Notes: generated by a model not told the origin, from the letters alone. 16,586 bases of DNA from Candidatus Elusimicrobium euhamitermitis (GCA_031254225.1 JAIRUU010000061.1:1-16586); one strand, 5' to 3'; shown: positions 1-6,563, counted from the first letter of the stretch. Program-made: numbers and translations.

Positions 1-1295
1 ACACCACGATTACCGCAAATGAAGTTACCGTTTCCAATCCTGCCACCGGCGGCGGCTTAATTACCGCTACGCTCGGAACGGTGAAAATAGGCGAGGCGAA
101 CGTGGGCAAAGATTTGAATACCGTTTATCTTTATACTGCTACGAATCAAAATTACCAGACGCCTATAAACACCGCGCAGATAATAGTCGGCTCCGGCAAT
201 ACGGGTACGCTGAACGCAAAGAATACACAGCTCAGCGCGATATTGAGATTAAACCAGACCTTGGGCAGCGCAAACAGCGTAACTACAGGGGGGGAGTTAC
301 ACCTTATAGACGGATTGATGATGTCAGAGTCAGGCAGCACAAACAAACAACTTTTCCCCTCGCCCGCGCCGGCAGCAAATAAAAGCCTAGCAAAAATCAG
401 CCCTGGCATGATATGGAAGCAAATAAAATATTATCCTGACCCGAACAATATCGCAGTAACAAAAACGGCGAAGTTTTTAGTGATTAACGACGAAGGCTCA
501 CAACCAGCGTGCGTAAACGTTGCCGCGCCGTCTTGGCCTGGCATAACAAGCGCGTCCGTAACGCCGAATTCTACTACCACGTCTTGTTCCTGCACCTCAG
601 GCCAGACTGCTGACAGCGGTACAACAAGATATTGTTGCCCTGGCGGCGCTTTTTTTCAACCCGGCGTCTGCAACAGATGTTCCTCTGTCACGTACTGGAA
701 AAACGACGGCAGCACCGGCGGCTGCTGCGAAAATAGCACCGACGTTTGGAACGGCAGCGATTGTTCCGTGCCGTGCAACGGGTGGCACCCCGCAAGCGCA
801 CCAAGCGTATGCTGCCCCACAACTACAAATTATTACAGCGCCGGCTGCAAAACCTGCCTGACGGATAATCCTCCGAATAACTCGGACCGCACACTGGCCA
901 CAGGATGCAAATGTCTTACGAGTCCCATCGCAGGATATGATCCTATGTATGGTTACCAAGCCGGAGCCCGCAGCGTATGGAACGCAGGGACAGGCGCTTG
1001 TGAATGTAAATCAAGTGAAGTGGCTGTACCAGGCGCAAGCACCAGCCAATGCTGTCCTGCCGGTTTTCCGATGCTTGTCGGCTACTGCTATAAGGATACA
1101 TGCACCCGGACCAGCAACCCGGTATATAAACCTGGTACTGATTCCTATTCCGCCGGAACCGTTGAAGGAAATCCCTATTGCACATGTAATGACGGCGAAG
1201 TCAGGTTTCTGTACGCCCTAGACGGATATACCATATATTGCTGTCCTTCAACCCACCCCAACAGAGTAGGGACCCACGGCGACTGCACGCGTTAA
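1..1295 (+). CDS. Cysteine-rich probable surface or secreted protein, 5' end outside window
   Basis: The frame is open from base 3 to the TAA at 1293-1295, so the gene begins before the window; the in-frame GTG at 81 is probably internal because coding continues upstream without a stop. The visible part (about 430 aa) has two regions. The first 170 or so residues are rich in Thr, Asn, Ser and Gly, as in exported beta-structured proteins. From about 1500 bases before the next gene's end onward, bases 508-1292 encode about 28 cysteines, including five CC pairs, four of them CCP. The cysteines fall into loose modules of the form CxC, then CCP, then CxxC. No transmembrane segment or catalytic motif is visible. 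Dense paired cysteines suggest disulfide-stabilised folding outside the cytoplasm. Codon use (many ACA, CCT, AGA, ATA) is less GC-biased than in the genes to the right. I do not recognise the family. A pilin-like or adhesin protein is possible, but the N-terminus that would decide this is missing. Confidence 0.75.
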   Translation, partial: TTITANEVTVSNPATGGGLITATLGTVKIGEANVGKDLNTVYLYTATNQNYQTPINTAQIIVGSGNTGTLNAKNTQLSAILRLNQTLGSANSVTTGGELHLIDGLMMSESGSTNKQLFPSPAPAANKSLAKISPGMIWKQIKYYPDPNNIAVTKTAKFLVINDEGSQPACVNVAAPSWPGITSASVTPNSTTTSCSCTSGQTADSGTTRYCCPGGAFFQPGVCNRCSSVTYWKNDGSTGGCCENSTDVWNGSDCSVPCNGWHPASAPSVCCPTTTNYYSAGCKTCLTDNPPNNSDRTLATGCKCLTSPIAGYDPMYGYQAGARSVWNAGTGACECKSSEVAVPGASTSQCCPAGFPMLVGYCYKDTCTRTSNPVYKPGTDSYSAGTVEGNPYCTCNDGEVRFLYALDGYTIYCCPSTHPNRVGTHGDCTR

Positions 1296-1335
1296 GATGA
1301 TTTTATAACTCTTCCCCCATTTACAGCAGTCGGCT

Positions 1336-1367
1336 TATGCGGAGATCAGGTGTTTGATCTCCGCATA
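1336..1367 (+). terminator. Hairpin after the cysteine-rich gene, probable terminator
   Basis: A perfect 13-bp inverted repeat (TATGCGGAGATCA paired with its complement) encloses a 6-base loop, about 40 bases after the stop codon. It is followed by ATTTAATAT, so the U-tract is weak. The position and the perfect stem support a transcription terminator. Confidence 0.6.
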
Positions 1368-1411
1368 TTTAATATCTTCAGTATAAAAAACCCGCAAGAC
1401 AATGATTTCTC

Positions 1412-1440
1412 TTTACAACCCCTCTCTTTTTTTATATCTT
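1412..1440 (+). promoter_or_regulatory. Candidate sigma-70-type promoter for the PorV-like gene
   Basis: TTTACA (1412-1417; 5 of 6 matches to TTGACA), a 17-base spacer and TATCTT (1435-1440; 4 of 6 matches to TATAAT) precede the gene. This predicts a start near 1447 and a leader of about 20 bases. A TATATT at 1446-1451 is an alternative -10. Identified by motif only. Confidence 0.4.
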
Positions 1441-1468
1441 TAAATTATATTTTCGGAACAGGAGCCTT

Positions 1469-2719
1469 ATGAAAAAAATTTTATTGTCCGCGGCAACGGT
1501 CTTGCTGGTATCAAACAGTTTTGGGTTTATAGCGGAGCCTACCGTTAAAGGTTCTGCCATGGGCAGCGCGTACGCAACCGGCGCGGGGGACGATATTTTT
1601 GCGGCCTCGTTCAACCCGGCGTCTTCCATTGACGGTCTGGGCCAGCTCGGCGTTGCGTGGCATAAAAGAGAAAGCGCGGAACATATTTTTTCCCTCGGTT
1701 ACGGCCAGAACCTGCCGGCGGGTTTTCAGGTCCAGGCCTTCGGCAACTATTTATACGACAACCACTACGCGGACATTATGCGCAACTGGGAAGCAAGGGC
1801 CGGCCTGGGTTTTGACTTTAGAAAAGTATACGCGGCGCTGCCGCTAAGCGTCGGCGTGAATGCGAAATACGGCTCTTTTAATATGGGCGATTTTAAAGAG
1901 GACGCTATTACCGCGGACCTGGGCCTGCTGGCAAATTTTTATCCTTTCAAAATAGGTTTTGTTTATAACAATTTCGTCGGCGCGCTTAAAGATATTTATA
2001 CGCATAACACCTGGGCTTTGGGCGGCTCGTATTCGTGGGCGATAAACAGCGGTAATTTCCTTGACCTGCGGCTTGATTTGGGCAAAGAAAATTCCAACGG
2101 AAGAACCTCCCTCGGCGCGGAATACAGGGTGTGGATACTCGCCCTGCGCGCGGGTTATATTAAAATTACCGACGTTACCAAAAATTTTACCTGGGGCCTG
2201 GGCTTCAGCCTTGGCGAATACGGCAGGATTGACGCCGCGTACCTGCCTTATGATTACAATAAAACTTATAAAATTTCTTACGTAATTCCGTTCGGGTTTA
2301 AAAACGGGGATTCCGTTATCGGCCCCAACGCCGCCGTAAATCCGCATTATGAAGGTTCCGGCAGCGCGTACGGTTCGTCAAATTTAAACGCCGGCTCGTC
2401 GTCCTCTGCGGCCGCCGCGAGTACCGGCCCGCAAAACAAGGTGCATAACGTTTATTCCGGCGCCGGCCTGCCAACTTATGTTGAGCCCGCGGCCAGCGGC
2501 GCAAGAGAAGTTACGCCCGCCTCCGCCGCAGCGGCGGCGTCTTCAGCCGCGGCAACGGCCTCCTCCTCGGCGGCGAATGCCGCGCGGGACGTTTATATTT
2601 ATCCGGGCATGGAATATGACGACGGCAGCGTGGCGGCCCTTAAAGCCATAAACGCCAAAAAAGCCGCGCGGTCCGCGGCAACAAGTACGGCAAAAAAGCC
2701 CAAACGCACGATGAAATAA
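1469..2719 (+). CDS. PorV/UPF0164-like outer-membrane beta-barrel protein with Ala/Ser-rich tail
   Basis: The 416-aa product starts with a signal peptide (MKKILLSAATVLLVSNSFGF). Next comes GSAMGSAYATGAGDDIFAASFNPAS, split here as GSAMGSAYATGAGDD and IFAASFNPAS, which matches the N-terminal signature of PorV/PorQ/UPF0164 (FadL-like) barrels: small, Gly-rich, ending in an N-P-A motif. Alternating amphipathic strands continue to about residue 285 (ending near SYVIPFGF). Members of this family sit in the outer membrane; PorV itself is a type IX secretion shuttle, but nothing here shows such a system. The remaining 130 residues are a low-complexity Ala/Ser tail with a basic end (KKPKRTMK), instead of the usual barrel-closing strand. 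The ATG at 1469 follows AGGAG (1460-1464) closely. Only 29 bases separate it from the next gene, so the two are probably co-transcribed. The barrel assignment is fairly secure, the transport role is not. Confidence 0.75.
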   Translation: MKKILLSAATVLLVSNSFGFIAEPTVKGSAMGSAYATGAGDDIFAASFNPASSIDGLGQLGVAWHKRESAEHIFSLGYGQNLPAGFQVQAFGNYLYDNHYADIMRNWEARAGLGFDFRKVYAALPLSVGVNAKYGSFNMGDFKEDAITADLGLLANFYPFKIGFVYNNFVGALKDIYTHNTWALGGSYSWAINSGNFLDLRLDLGKENSNGRTSLGAEYRVWILALRAGYIKITDVTKNFTWGLGFSLGEYGRIDAAYLPYDYNKTYKISYVIPFGFKNGDSVIGPNAAVNPHYEGSGSAYGSSNLNAGSSSSAAAASTGPQNKVHNVYSGAGLPTYVEPAASGAREVTPASAAAAASSAAATASSSAANAARDVYIYPGMEYDDGSVAALKAINAKKAARSAATSTAKKPKRTMK

Positions 2720-2748
2720 TTTGCTAATATTTTTCTAAGAGGTAAATT

Positions 2749-3012
2749 ATGATAAATTTTTTCAGCCGTCTGCTTGTAAAACCGTTTGAAAAACAGGGCC
2801 CGTTCTACGGCGCGCTTGACGTGGCGGTAAAAATTGTCGCCATAGCGTTCTGGATTTACGCGGCGGTCTTCGTCGTGACGACGGTATACGGCGCGCTCAT
2901 GTACGAGTATAATCCAAAAGTGCAGCTGTGGTGGATTTCTTATTGTTTTGTGATTCTGCTGGGCGCGAGCGTGATAGCGTATCCCGCGGTTTTTGAAAGA
3001 AAAAAATATTGA
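2749..3012 (+). CDS. Small inner-membrane protein with two transmembrane helices
   Basis: The 87-aa product has a short amphipathic N-terminus and two strongly hydrophobic stretches, at about residues 22-51 and 58-80, joined by a short polar loop (YEYNPKVQ). It ends in charged residues (FERKKY). This predicts an integral cytoplasmic-membrane protein. AAGAGG at 2737-2742 is a good ribosome binding site for the ATG at 2749. The gene lies 29 bases after the PorV-like gene and before a strong terminator, so it is the last gene of that two-gene unit. I do not recognise a family, and no catalytic residues or binding motifs are evident. It could be a partner of the barrel protein or an unrelated membrane protein. 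Confidence 0.7.
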   Translation: MINFFSRLLVKPFEKQGPFYGALDVAVKIVAIAFWIYAAVFVVTTVYGALMYEYNPKVQLWWISYCFVILLGASVIAYPAVFERKKY

Positions 3013-3025
3013 TTTAACGGCAGTT

Positions 3026-3058
3026 AAAAAGCCCCGCGGAAACCAGCGGGGCTTTTTT
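3026..3058. terminator. Bidirectional intrinsic terminator between the membrane-protein unit and ribF
   Basis: GCCCCGC (3031-3037) and GCGGGGC (3046-3052) form a perfect 7-bp GC stem with an 8-base loop. An A-run lies on the left (3026-3030) and a T-run on the right (3053-3058), so the structure works as a terminator in both directions. The T-run abuts the ribF stop codon at 3057-3059. Confidence 0.88.
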
Positions 3059-3953
3059 ATATTTTCACAAGCCGTCTGGCGGCTTTTGCGTCCAGACGGA
3101 TTTGGCGGACTAAGGCCGGAAGCGTTTTAAATTTTTTCTCGCCGCGGATTTTTGAGACGAAATTTATTCTTATTATCTGCCCGTAAATGTCGCGGTTAAA
3201 ATCAAGAATATGCGTTTCCACGAGCGGCACGTCGCCGTAGATAGGATTGACCGTGGGGCGGAAGCCTATGTTCGCCACGCCTTTAAATTTTTCTTTCCCG
3301 ACGATAACCTCAACCGCAAAAATGCCGCGCGGCAGCACTTTATAAAAACCGGTGTCCATGTTCGCCGTCGGGAAGCCCAGCGTGCGGCCCAGTTTTTTCC
3401 CCTCAATCACGGTGCCGCCGACGCTGTATTTATAGCCCAGCAGCTTATTTGCCTTTTCAATTTCCCCGTCGGCCAGCATTTTGCGGATTAACGAAGACGA
3501 GACTTTGCGCCCGGCCGCGGCGTCTTCCGTTTTGAAAAAATCTTCAATTTCCAGTTTTACGCCCGCGCGTTTGCAGGCCGCGCGCAGGAAATCAATGTGT
3601 CCCTTTCTGCCGCGCCCGAAAGCGAAATCCCGCCCGACGAGCAGGCCGCCCATCTTATAAGTTTTTAAAAGTAAATCAAAAAAATTTTCCCTGCTTAAAA
3701 AACGGATTCTTTTAAAATTAAGCGGCCGCGTGACGCCGGTTTCAAGGGAAGAGAGAAGCGCAAATTTCTCGCCTGGCAGCGTTAAAATTGAAAGCCGCGC
3801 CCCGCCCGATATATAAGCCTTGGGCGGGAACTGAAAATAAAGAACAACGCTGTTCATTTTAGCCGCGCGCGCGAGTTTTTTAAGACGCAGAATAAGTTTA
3901 ACATGCCCCGTATGCACGCCGTCAAAACCGCCTATAGTTATAAAATTTTTCAT
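3057..3953 (-). CDS. ribF: Bifunctional riboflavin kinase / FMN adenylyltransferase
   Basis: RibF phosphorylates riboflavin to FMN and adenylylates FMN to FAD in the cytoplasm. The 298-aa length is close to the usual 300-315. The N-terminal nucleotidyltransferase domain carries the (H)xGH-type motif GGFDGVHTGH (residues 8-17), GRDFAFGRGRKG (107-118) and SSSLIRKML (152-160). The C-terminal kinase domain carries GRTLGFPTAN (189-198), GVANIGFRPT (225-234) and the catalytic-Glu segment VETHILDF (245-252). The ATG at 3953 follows GGAG with a 9-base spacing. It lies downstream of truB, as in many bacteria, but is separated from it by 422 bases of repeats, so a shared transcript is uncertain. No FMN riboswitch was seen upstream. 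rpsO, often next to ribF, is absent: a rightward unit converges on it instead. Confidence 0.95.
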   Translation of the reverse strand: MKNFITIGGFDGVHTGHVKLILRLKKLARAAKMNSVVLYFQFPPKAYISGGARLSILTLPGEKFALLSSLETGVTRPLNFKRIRFLSRENFFDLLLKTYKMGGLLVGRDFAFGRGRKGHIDFLRAACKRAGVKLEIEDFFKTEDAAAGRKVSSSLIRKMLADGEIEKANKLLGYKYSVGGTVIEGKKLGRTLGFPTANMDTGFYKVLPRGIFAVEVIVGKEKFKGVANIGFRPTVNPIYGDVPLVETHILDFNRDIYGQIIRINFVSKIRGEKKFKTLPALVRQIRLDAKAARRLVKI

Positions 3954-3957
3954 TAAC

Positions 3958-3973
3958 TAATACTCCGTCCTCA
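3958..3973 (-). promoter_or_regulatory. ribF ribosome-binding block, identical to that of rimP
   Basis: Read on the minus strand, TGAGGACGGAGTATTA contains the Shine-Dalgarno core GGAG, 9 bases from the ribF ATG. The same 16 bases occur before rimP (16334-16349), the only other place I found them in the window. Confidence 0.7.
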
Positions 3974-4035
3974 TTATCGCGGCGTATCTTCCTATTTTTC
4001 CCCTCTCCCTCAACCGGAACAGCTTATCTATATTT

Positions 4036-4213
4036 CCCCTCGCCCCTTGCGGGAGAGGGATTAAGGGTGAGGGGTAGCGTTGCAATTTGATAATAATTTA
4101 AAACTTTACGACATATTTTAAACAACACGACTAATCCAAATCAAATTAGTTTATTCCTTACTTCAACTAAAACTACCCCTCACCCCTACCCCTCTCCCGC
4201 AAGGGGCGAGGGG
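4036..4213. repeat. Pair of inverted GC-rich palindromic repeats upstream of ribF (family R3)
   Basis: 4036-4077 and 4173-4213 are near-perfect reverse complements: the outer 24 bases are identical, and a few differences follow in the AGGG/TTAAGGG part. Each copy is itself a hairpin (CCCCTCGCCC, loop with TTGC, GGGAGAGGG). A 95-base AT-rich stretch without a gene lies between them. The pair fills the 422-base truB-ribF gap together with the R2 copy at 4237-4347. The left flank (3974-4035) holds only another CCCCTCTCCC run. A related but interrupted copy lies before truB. Confidence 0.85.
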
Positions 4214-4236
4214 AAAGAGGAAGAAGACTTGATTTT

Positions 4237-4347
4237 ATAACGTCCATTTACCCCTTTCCCCTTCGGGGCTTTCCCACTAAAAGGGGGAATTTTATGATAC
4301 TGTTTTGTGTGTCAAACCTTCACACTCCACTCTCCCTTTTAGGGAGA
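4237..4347. repeat. Interspersed repeat, copy 1 of family R2
   Basis: This stretch aligns along about 105 bases with 11724-11827: ATAACGTCCATTTACCCCTT, then CTTCGGGG, then CTAAAAGGGGGAATTTTAT, a diverged middle and a final CTCCCTTTTAGGGAGA hairpin. The first half is nearly identical in both copies. It lies 29 bases beyond the truB stop. Both copies sit just downstream of a leftward gene (truB, infB) in the same orientation. No coding potential was seen. Confidence 0.85.
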
Positions 4348-4375
4348 GGTAAAAAACGGCAAAGGGCAAAAAATA

Positions 4376-5086
4376 TTACACTTGCATTATTTTTTTAAAA
4401 ATTTCAGCCTGCGGCGCGGAGCGCAGAAAATCAACAGTTACCGCGTCTTTTACGTCGTACTCCGCTGTTTTTGTTCTGCGCAGCGCGGACAAATGCGCTT
4501 TAGTCCCCAGAATTTCTCCCGTCATAAAAGCGAGAGAGCGCACATACGTTCCGCTGGAAACTCTCACTGTAAAATTAATATCCGGATGATTATATTTTAT
4601 ATCACGCCATTCATGCACGGTTACGGGACAATGTTTTTGTTCCATTGTTTCCCCCTCTCTTACCCGACGGTGCATGGGCCGGCCCGCGACTTTTTTTGCG
4701 CTGTAAAAAGGAACGGGGTGCTCAAAAGTTCCGGTAAGTTTTTGCGCTGCGCGGATAATATTTTCCGTCTCAAAAACCGGCGGCGCGGCCTCTGAAACAA
4801 TATTCCCGTACGCGTCCCAGCTGTCGGTTTCAACGCCGAGCGTAATAACGCCGGTATATTCTTTGTCAAGTTTCAGGAACCGGCTTTGCAGTTTTGTGGC
4901 CGCGCGGCCGACGAGGAGTATAAGAAGGCCCGTGGCCATAGGGTCCAGCGTGCCGGCGTGGCCTATTTTGCGCAGCCCCAAAAACCTGCGCGCGACGTTA
5001 ATAATATCGTGCGAAGACCAGTCTTTGGGTTTATCAACAAGAAGTAAACCGGCTGGACAACCGGAAGAAAATTGCGCCTCAAGCAT
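4376..5086 (-). CDS. truB: tRNA pseudouridine-55 synthase
   Basis: TruB converts U55 of tRNA to pseudouridine. GLLLVDKPKDWSSHD opens the catalytic domain. The catalytic aspartate lies in KIGHAGTLDPMATG (Asp48 counted from the chosen start), and SGTYVRSLA plus LSALRRT are further family motifs. I chose ATG 5086 (236 aa) because GAGG lies 8 bases upstream; the in-frame GTG at 5095 has no comparable site. The protein is shorter than the usual 300 or so residues and stops soon after the catalytic core, so the C-terminal PUA-type RNA-binding domain is missing. After GTYVRSLA it reads FMTGE where most TruBs have a D-L-G-type sequence. It lies 123 bases after nrnA. Its ribosome binding site abuts a palindromic repeat. 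Confidence 0.95.
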   Translation of the reverse strand: MLEAQFSSGCPAGLLLVDKPKDWSSHDIINVARRFLGLRKIGHAGTLDPMATGLLILLVGRAATKLQSRFLKLDKEYTGVITLGVETDSWDAYGNIVSEAAPPVFETENIIRAAQKLTGTFEHPVPFYSAKKVAGRPMHRRVREGETMEQKHCPVTVHEWRDIKYNHPDINFTVRVSSGTYVRSLAFMTGEILGTKAHLSALRRTKTAEYDVKDAVTVDFLRSAPQAEIFKKIMQV

Positions 5087-5094
5087 GGCGTACA

Positions 5095-5165
5095 CCTCAC
5101 CCCTGCCCCTCTCTCCCGCCCGCCTTCGCTGCGCTACGGCGCGGCTAAAAGCAATGGGCGAGGGA
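5095..5165. repeat. R3 repeat before truB, carrying a 33-bp insertion in its hairpin loop
   Basis: On the minus strand, 5165-5151 matches the left arm of R3 (CCCTCGCCC then TTGC) and 5117-5095 matches the right arm (GGGAGAG, then AGGGGTGAGG). In the copies near ribF these arms are adjacent. Here 5118-5150 (33 bases) lies between them. The core of this extra segment, 5122-5148, matches 25 of 27 bases of a sequence inside infB (14349-14375). The right edge provides the GAGG ribosome binding site of truB. Confidence 0.75.
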
Positions 5166-5209
5166 AAAGACTTAAACCCGCCCTGCCGCAGTGACAGGAA
5201 AGATTTTTG

Positions 5210-6199
5210 TCAGTCAACATTATTTATAACAGCCTCTGTTTTGGTAATTAAATCTTTGGCAAGGTCGTCAAGTTTTACGCCGGATTTTTTAAAACCCGCG
5301 GCGCGCGCGTGCCCGCCGCCGCCGAACTGCGCGGCAATGCTGCTTACGTCCACGCGGCCCTGGGAGCGCAGATTGACGGAAATTTTGTCCGTCTCTTCTT
5401 TAATTAAAAGGGAAACTTCCACCCCGGGTATCATCGCCGGCTGGCTTACTATGCCCTGCGTGTAAGACGGCTCCGCGTTGAAAAGTTTAAAATCCTGCAA
5501 AGTCAGAATTATTACGGCGAGTTTGCCGCGGCAGGTAAGCTGCAATTTTTCAAGCGCGCGGCCCAGCAGTTTCATTTCCGAATAAGATTTGGTAAAAAAT
5601 AAAACTTTATTTATCGTCTTAATATCCGCGCCCGCGGCCAGCAGGCAGGAGCCGGCGCGCAGAGCCTCCGCCGTCGTGTTTGAGTGCAGAAAGCGCGCGG
5701 TGTCCGTTATCAGGCCGGTATAAAGGCAGGTGGCCTCGTCGGGGTTAACGTAAACCTGCATAATTTCAAAAAGCGACCATATGATTTCCGCGGTGGAAGA
5801 CGCCGCAGGATTAATGTAATTGTAGTGCCCGTAAGTTTCGCTGGTAAGATGGTGGTCAATATTTATAACCGCGGCCGCGCCTGCCAGAATTTTGTCCAAA
5901 TCCCCGCCGCGTTTAGCGTCCGAACATTCAAGCAGAATCACCGTGTCAATATTAAAATCTTCCGGCGGTTTTACGCCGAAGTGTATGGTGGAAAGCATGG
6001 GCAGAAAATCCAAATCCTTGCCCGCGGTATTATCCGCGTAACTGTAAACGTGTTTGCCCAGCCGCCGCAGCACGGAACTGACCGCGAGCGTGGAGCCCAG
6101 CGAATCCCCGTCCGGATTCTGGTGGCCGGAAACAAAAAAATTTTTGCCGCTTTTTATGGCGGCCGCGATTTCCGCAAGAGTGTTTTGTTTTTTAGTCAT
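5210..6199 (-). CDS. nrnA: DHH-family phosphoesterase, NrnA-like (nanoRNase / pAp phosphatase)
   Basis: NrnA enzymes degrade 2-5-nt RNAs and hydrolyse pAp to AMP using Mn. The 329-aa product has the metal-binding motifs SGHQNPDGDSLGS (about residues 24-36), the DHH motif NIDHH (113-117) and the C-terminal DHHA1 glycine motif FGGGGHARAAGF (about 292-303), in the family order and at the family length. At the position of the second acidic motif, usually Asp (as in the CDTAN segment of Bacillus NrnA), this protein has Glu91 in LLECSDAKR. Glu could still bind metal, but the change is notable. The ATG at 6199 lies inside the end of rbfA (ATGACTAA, 8-base overlap), so the genes are translationally coupled. 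This rbfA-nrnA-truB order is common. Family assignment is sure; exact substrate is inferred. Confidence 0.9.
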   Translation of the reverse strand: MTKKQNTLAEIAAAIKSGKNFFVSGHQNPDGDSLGSTLAVSSVLRRLGKHVYSYADNTAGKDLDFLPMLSTIHFGVKPPEDFNIDTVILLECSDAKRGGDLDKILAGAAAVINIDHHLTSETYGHYNYINPAASSTAEIIWSLFEIMQVYVNPDEATCLYTGLITDTARFLHSNTTAEALRAGSCLLAAGADIKTINKVLFFTKSYSEMKLLGRALEKLQLTCRGKLAVIILTLQDFKLFNAEPSYTQGIVSQPAMIPGVEVSLLIKEETDKISVNLRSQGRVDVSSIAAQFGGGGHARAAGFKKSGVKLDDLAKDLITKTEAVINNVD

Positions 6200-6551
6200 T
6201 TTGCTTTTTCTCTTTTTCTATGACTGAAAATATTGACTCAACCTTTGACGCGCGCTCCGGCGTGTCGTCGTACTCAAAACTGAAAGACGGTATTCTTTTA
6301 AGATGCAGCCGGCCGCGCAGCAGCGTCCCCACTTCCGCGCGCAGCAAAGACAGGGTTTCCGCGGCCTGCACCCTTTCCGACTGGCTGCCGAAAACGGAAT
6401 AACGCACTCTCGCGCTTTTTAAATCTTTGGAAATTTTTACGCCGGTAATCGTGATAAACCCCTTAAAACTGCCGGTGTTTATCATTTTGCTTATAATCGC
6501 GCTAAGCTCTTCCAAAAAAAGCGCTTCAAGGCGTTTTATTCTGTCTATCAT
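6192..6551 (-). CDS. rbfA: Ribosome-binding factor A (30S maturation)
   Basis: RbfA binds the immature 30S subunit and supports 16S rRNA 5'-end processing and cold adaptation. The 119-aa product begins MIDRIKRLEALFLEELSAII and continues with the KH-type fold (ITITGVKISKDLKSARVRYSVF) and a helix with RLHLKRIPSFSFEYDDTPE, the classic RbfA C-terminal signature. I chose ATG 6551. The same frame runs on to an upstream TTG at 6620, but that 23-residue extension is unlike RbfA and carries a promoter motif. No Shine-Dalgarno sequence precedes the ATG; instead TATAAT ends 6 bases before it, which suggests leaderless expression. It overlaps nrnA by 8 bases. Normally it follows infB directly, but here 5.3 kb of surface genes intervene. 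Confidence 0.93.
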   Translation of the reverse strand: MIDRIKRLEALFLEELSAIISKMINTGSFKGFITITGVKISKDLKSARVRYSVFGSQSERVQAAETLSLLRAEVGTLLRGRLHLKRIPSFSFEYDDTPERASKVESIFSVIEKEKKQND

Positions 6552-6557
6552 GATTAT

Positions 6558-6563
6558 ATTATA
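6558..6563 (-). promoter_or_regulatory. Perfect -10 box directly before rbfA
   Basis: On the minus strand TATAAT is followed by six bases (ATAATC) and then the rbfA ATG, so transcription would begin at or next to the A of ATG. No good -35 is present at 17 bases; TTGCGT lies at 14 bases and T-rich sequence at 17-18. The match and position are clear, activity is inferred. Confidence 0.5.

Noticed and set aside
4036..4347. CRISPR-like array from the repeated GC-rich blocks
   Set aside because: The blocks are inverted, few and palindromic, with unequal spacing. There are no regular spacers and no cas genes.
3954..4375. FMN riboswitch upstream of ribF
   Set aside because: The gap is filled with C- and G-runs from repeats. 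I could not find the conserved RFN core elements, and the paired arms are explained by the R3 repeat.
4382..4795. Rightward 137-codon open frame across truB
   Set aside because: It is antisense to the conserved truB reading frame and shows no features of its own.
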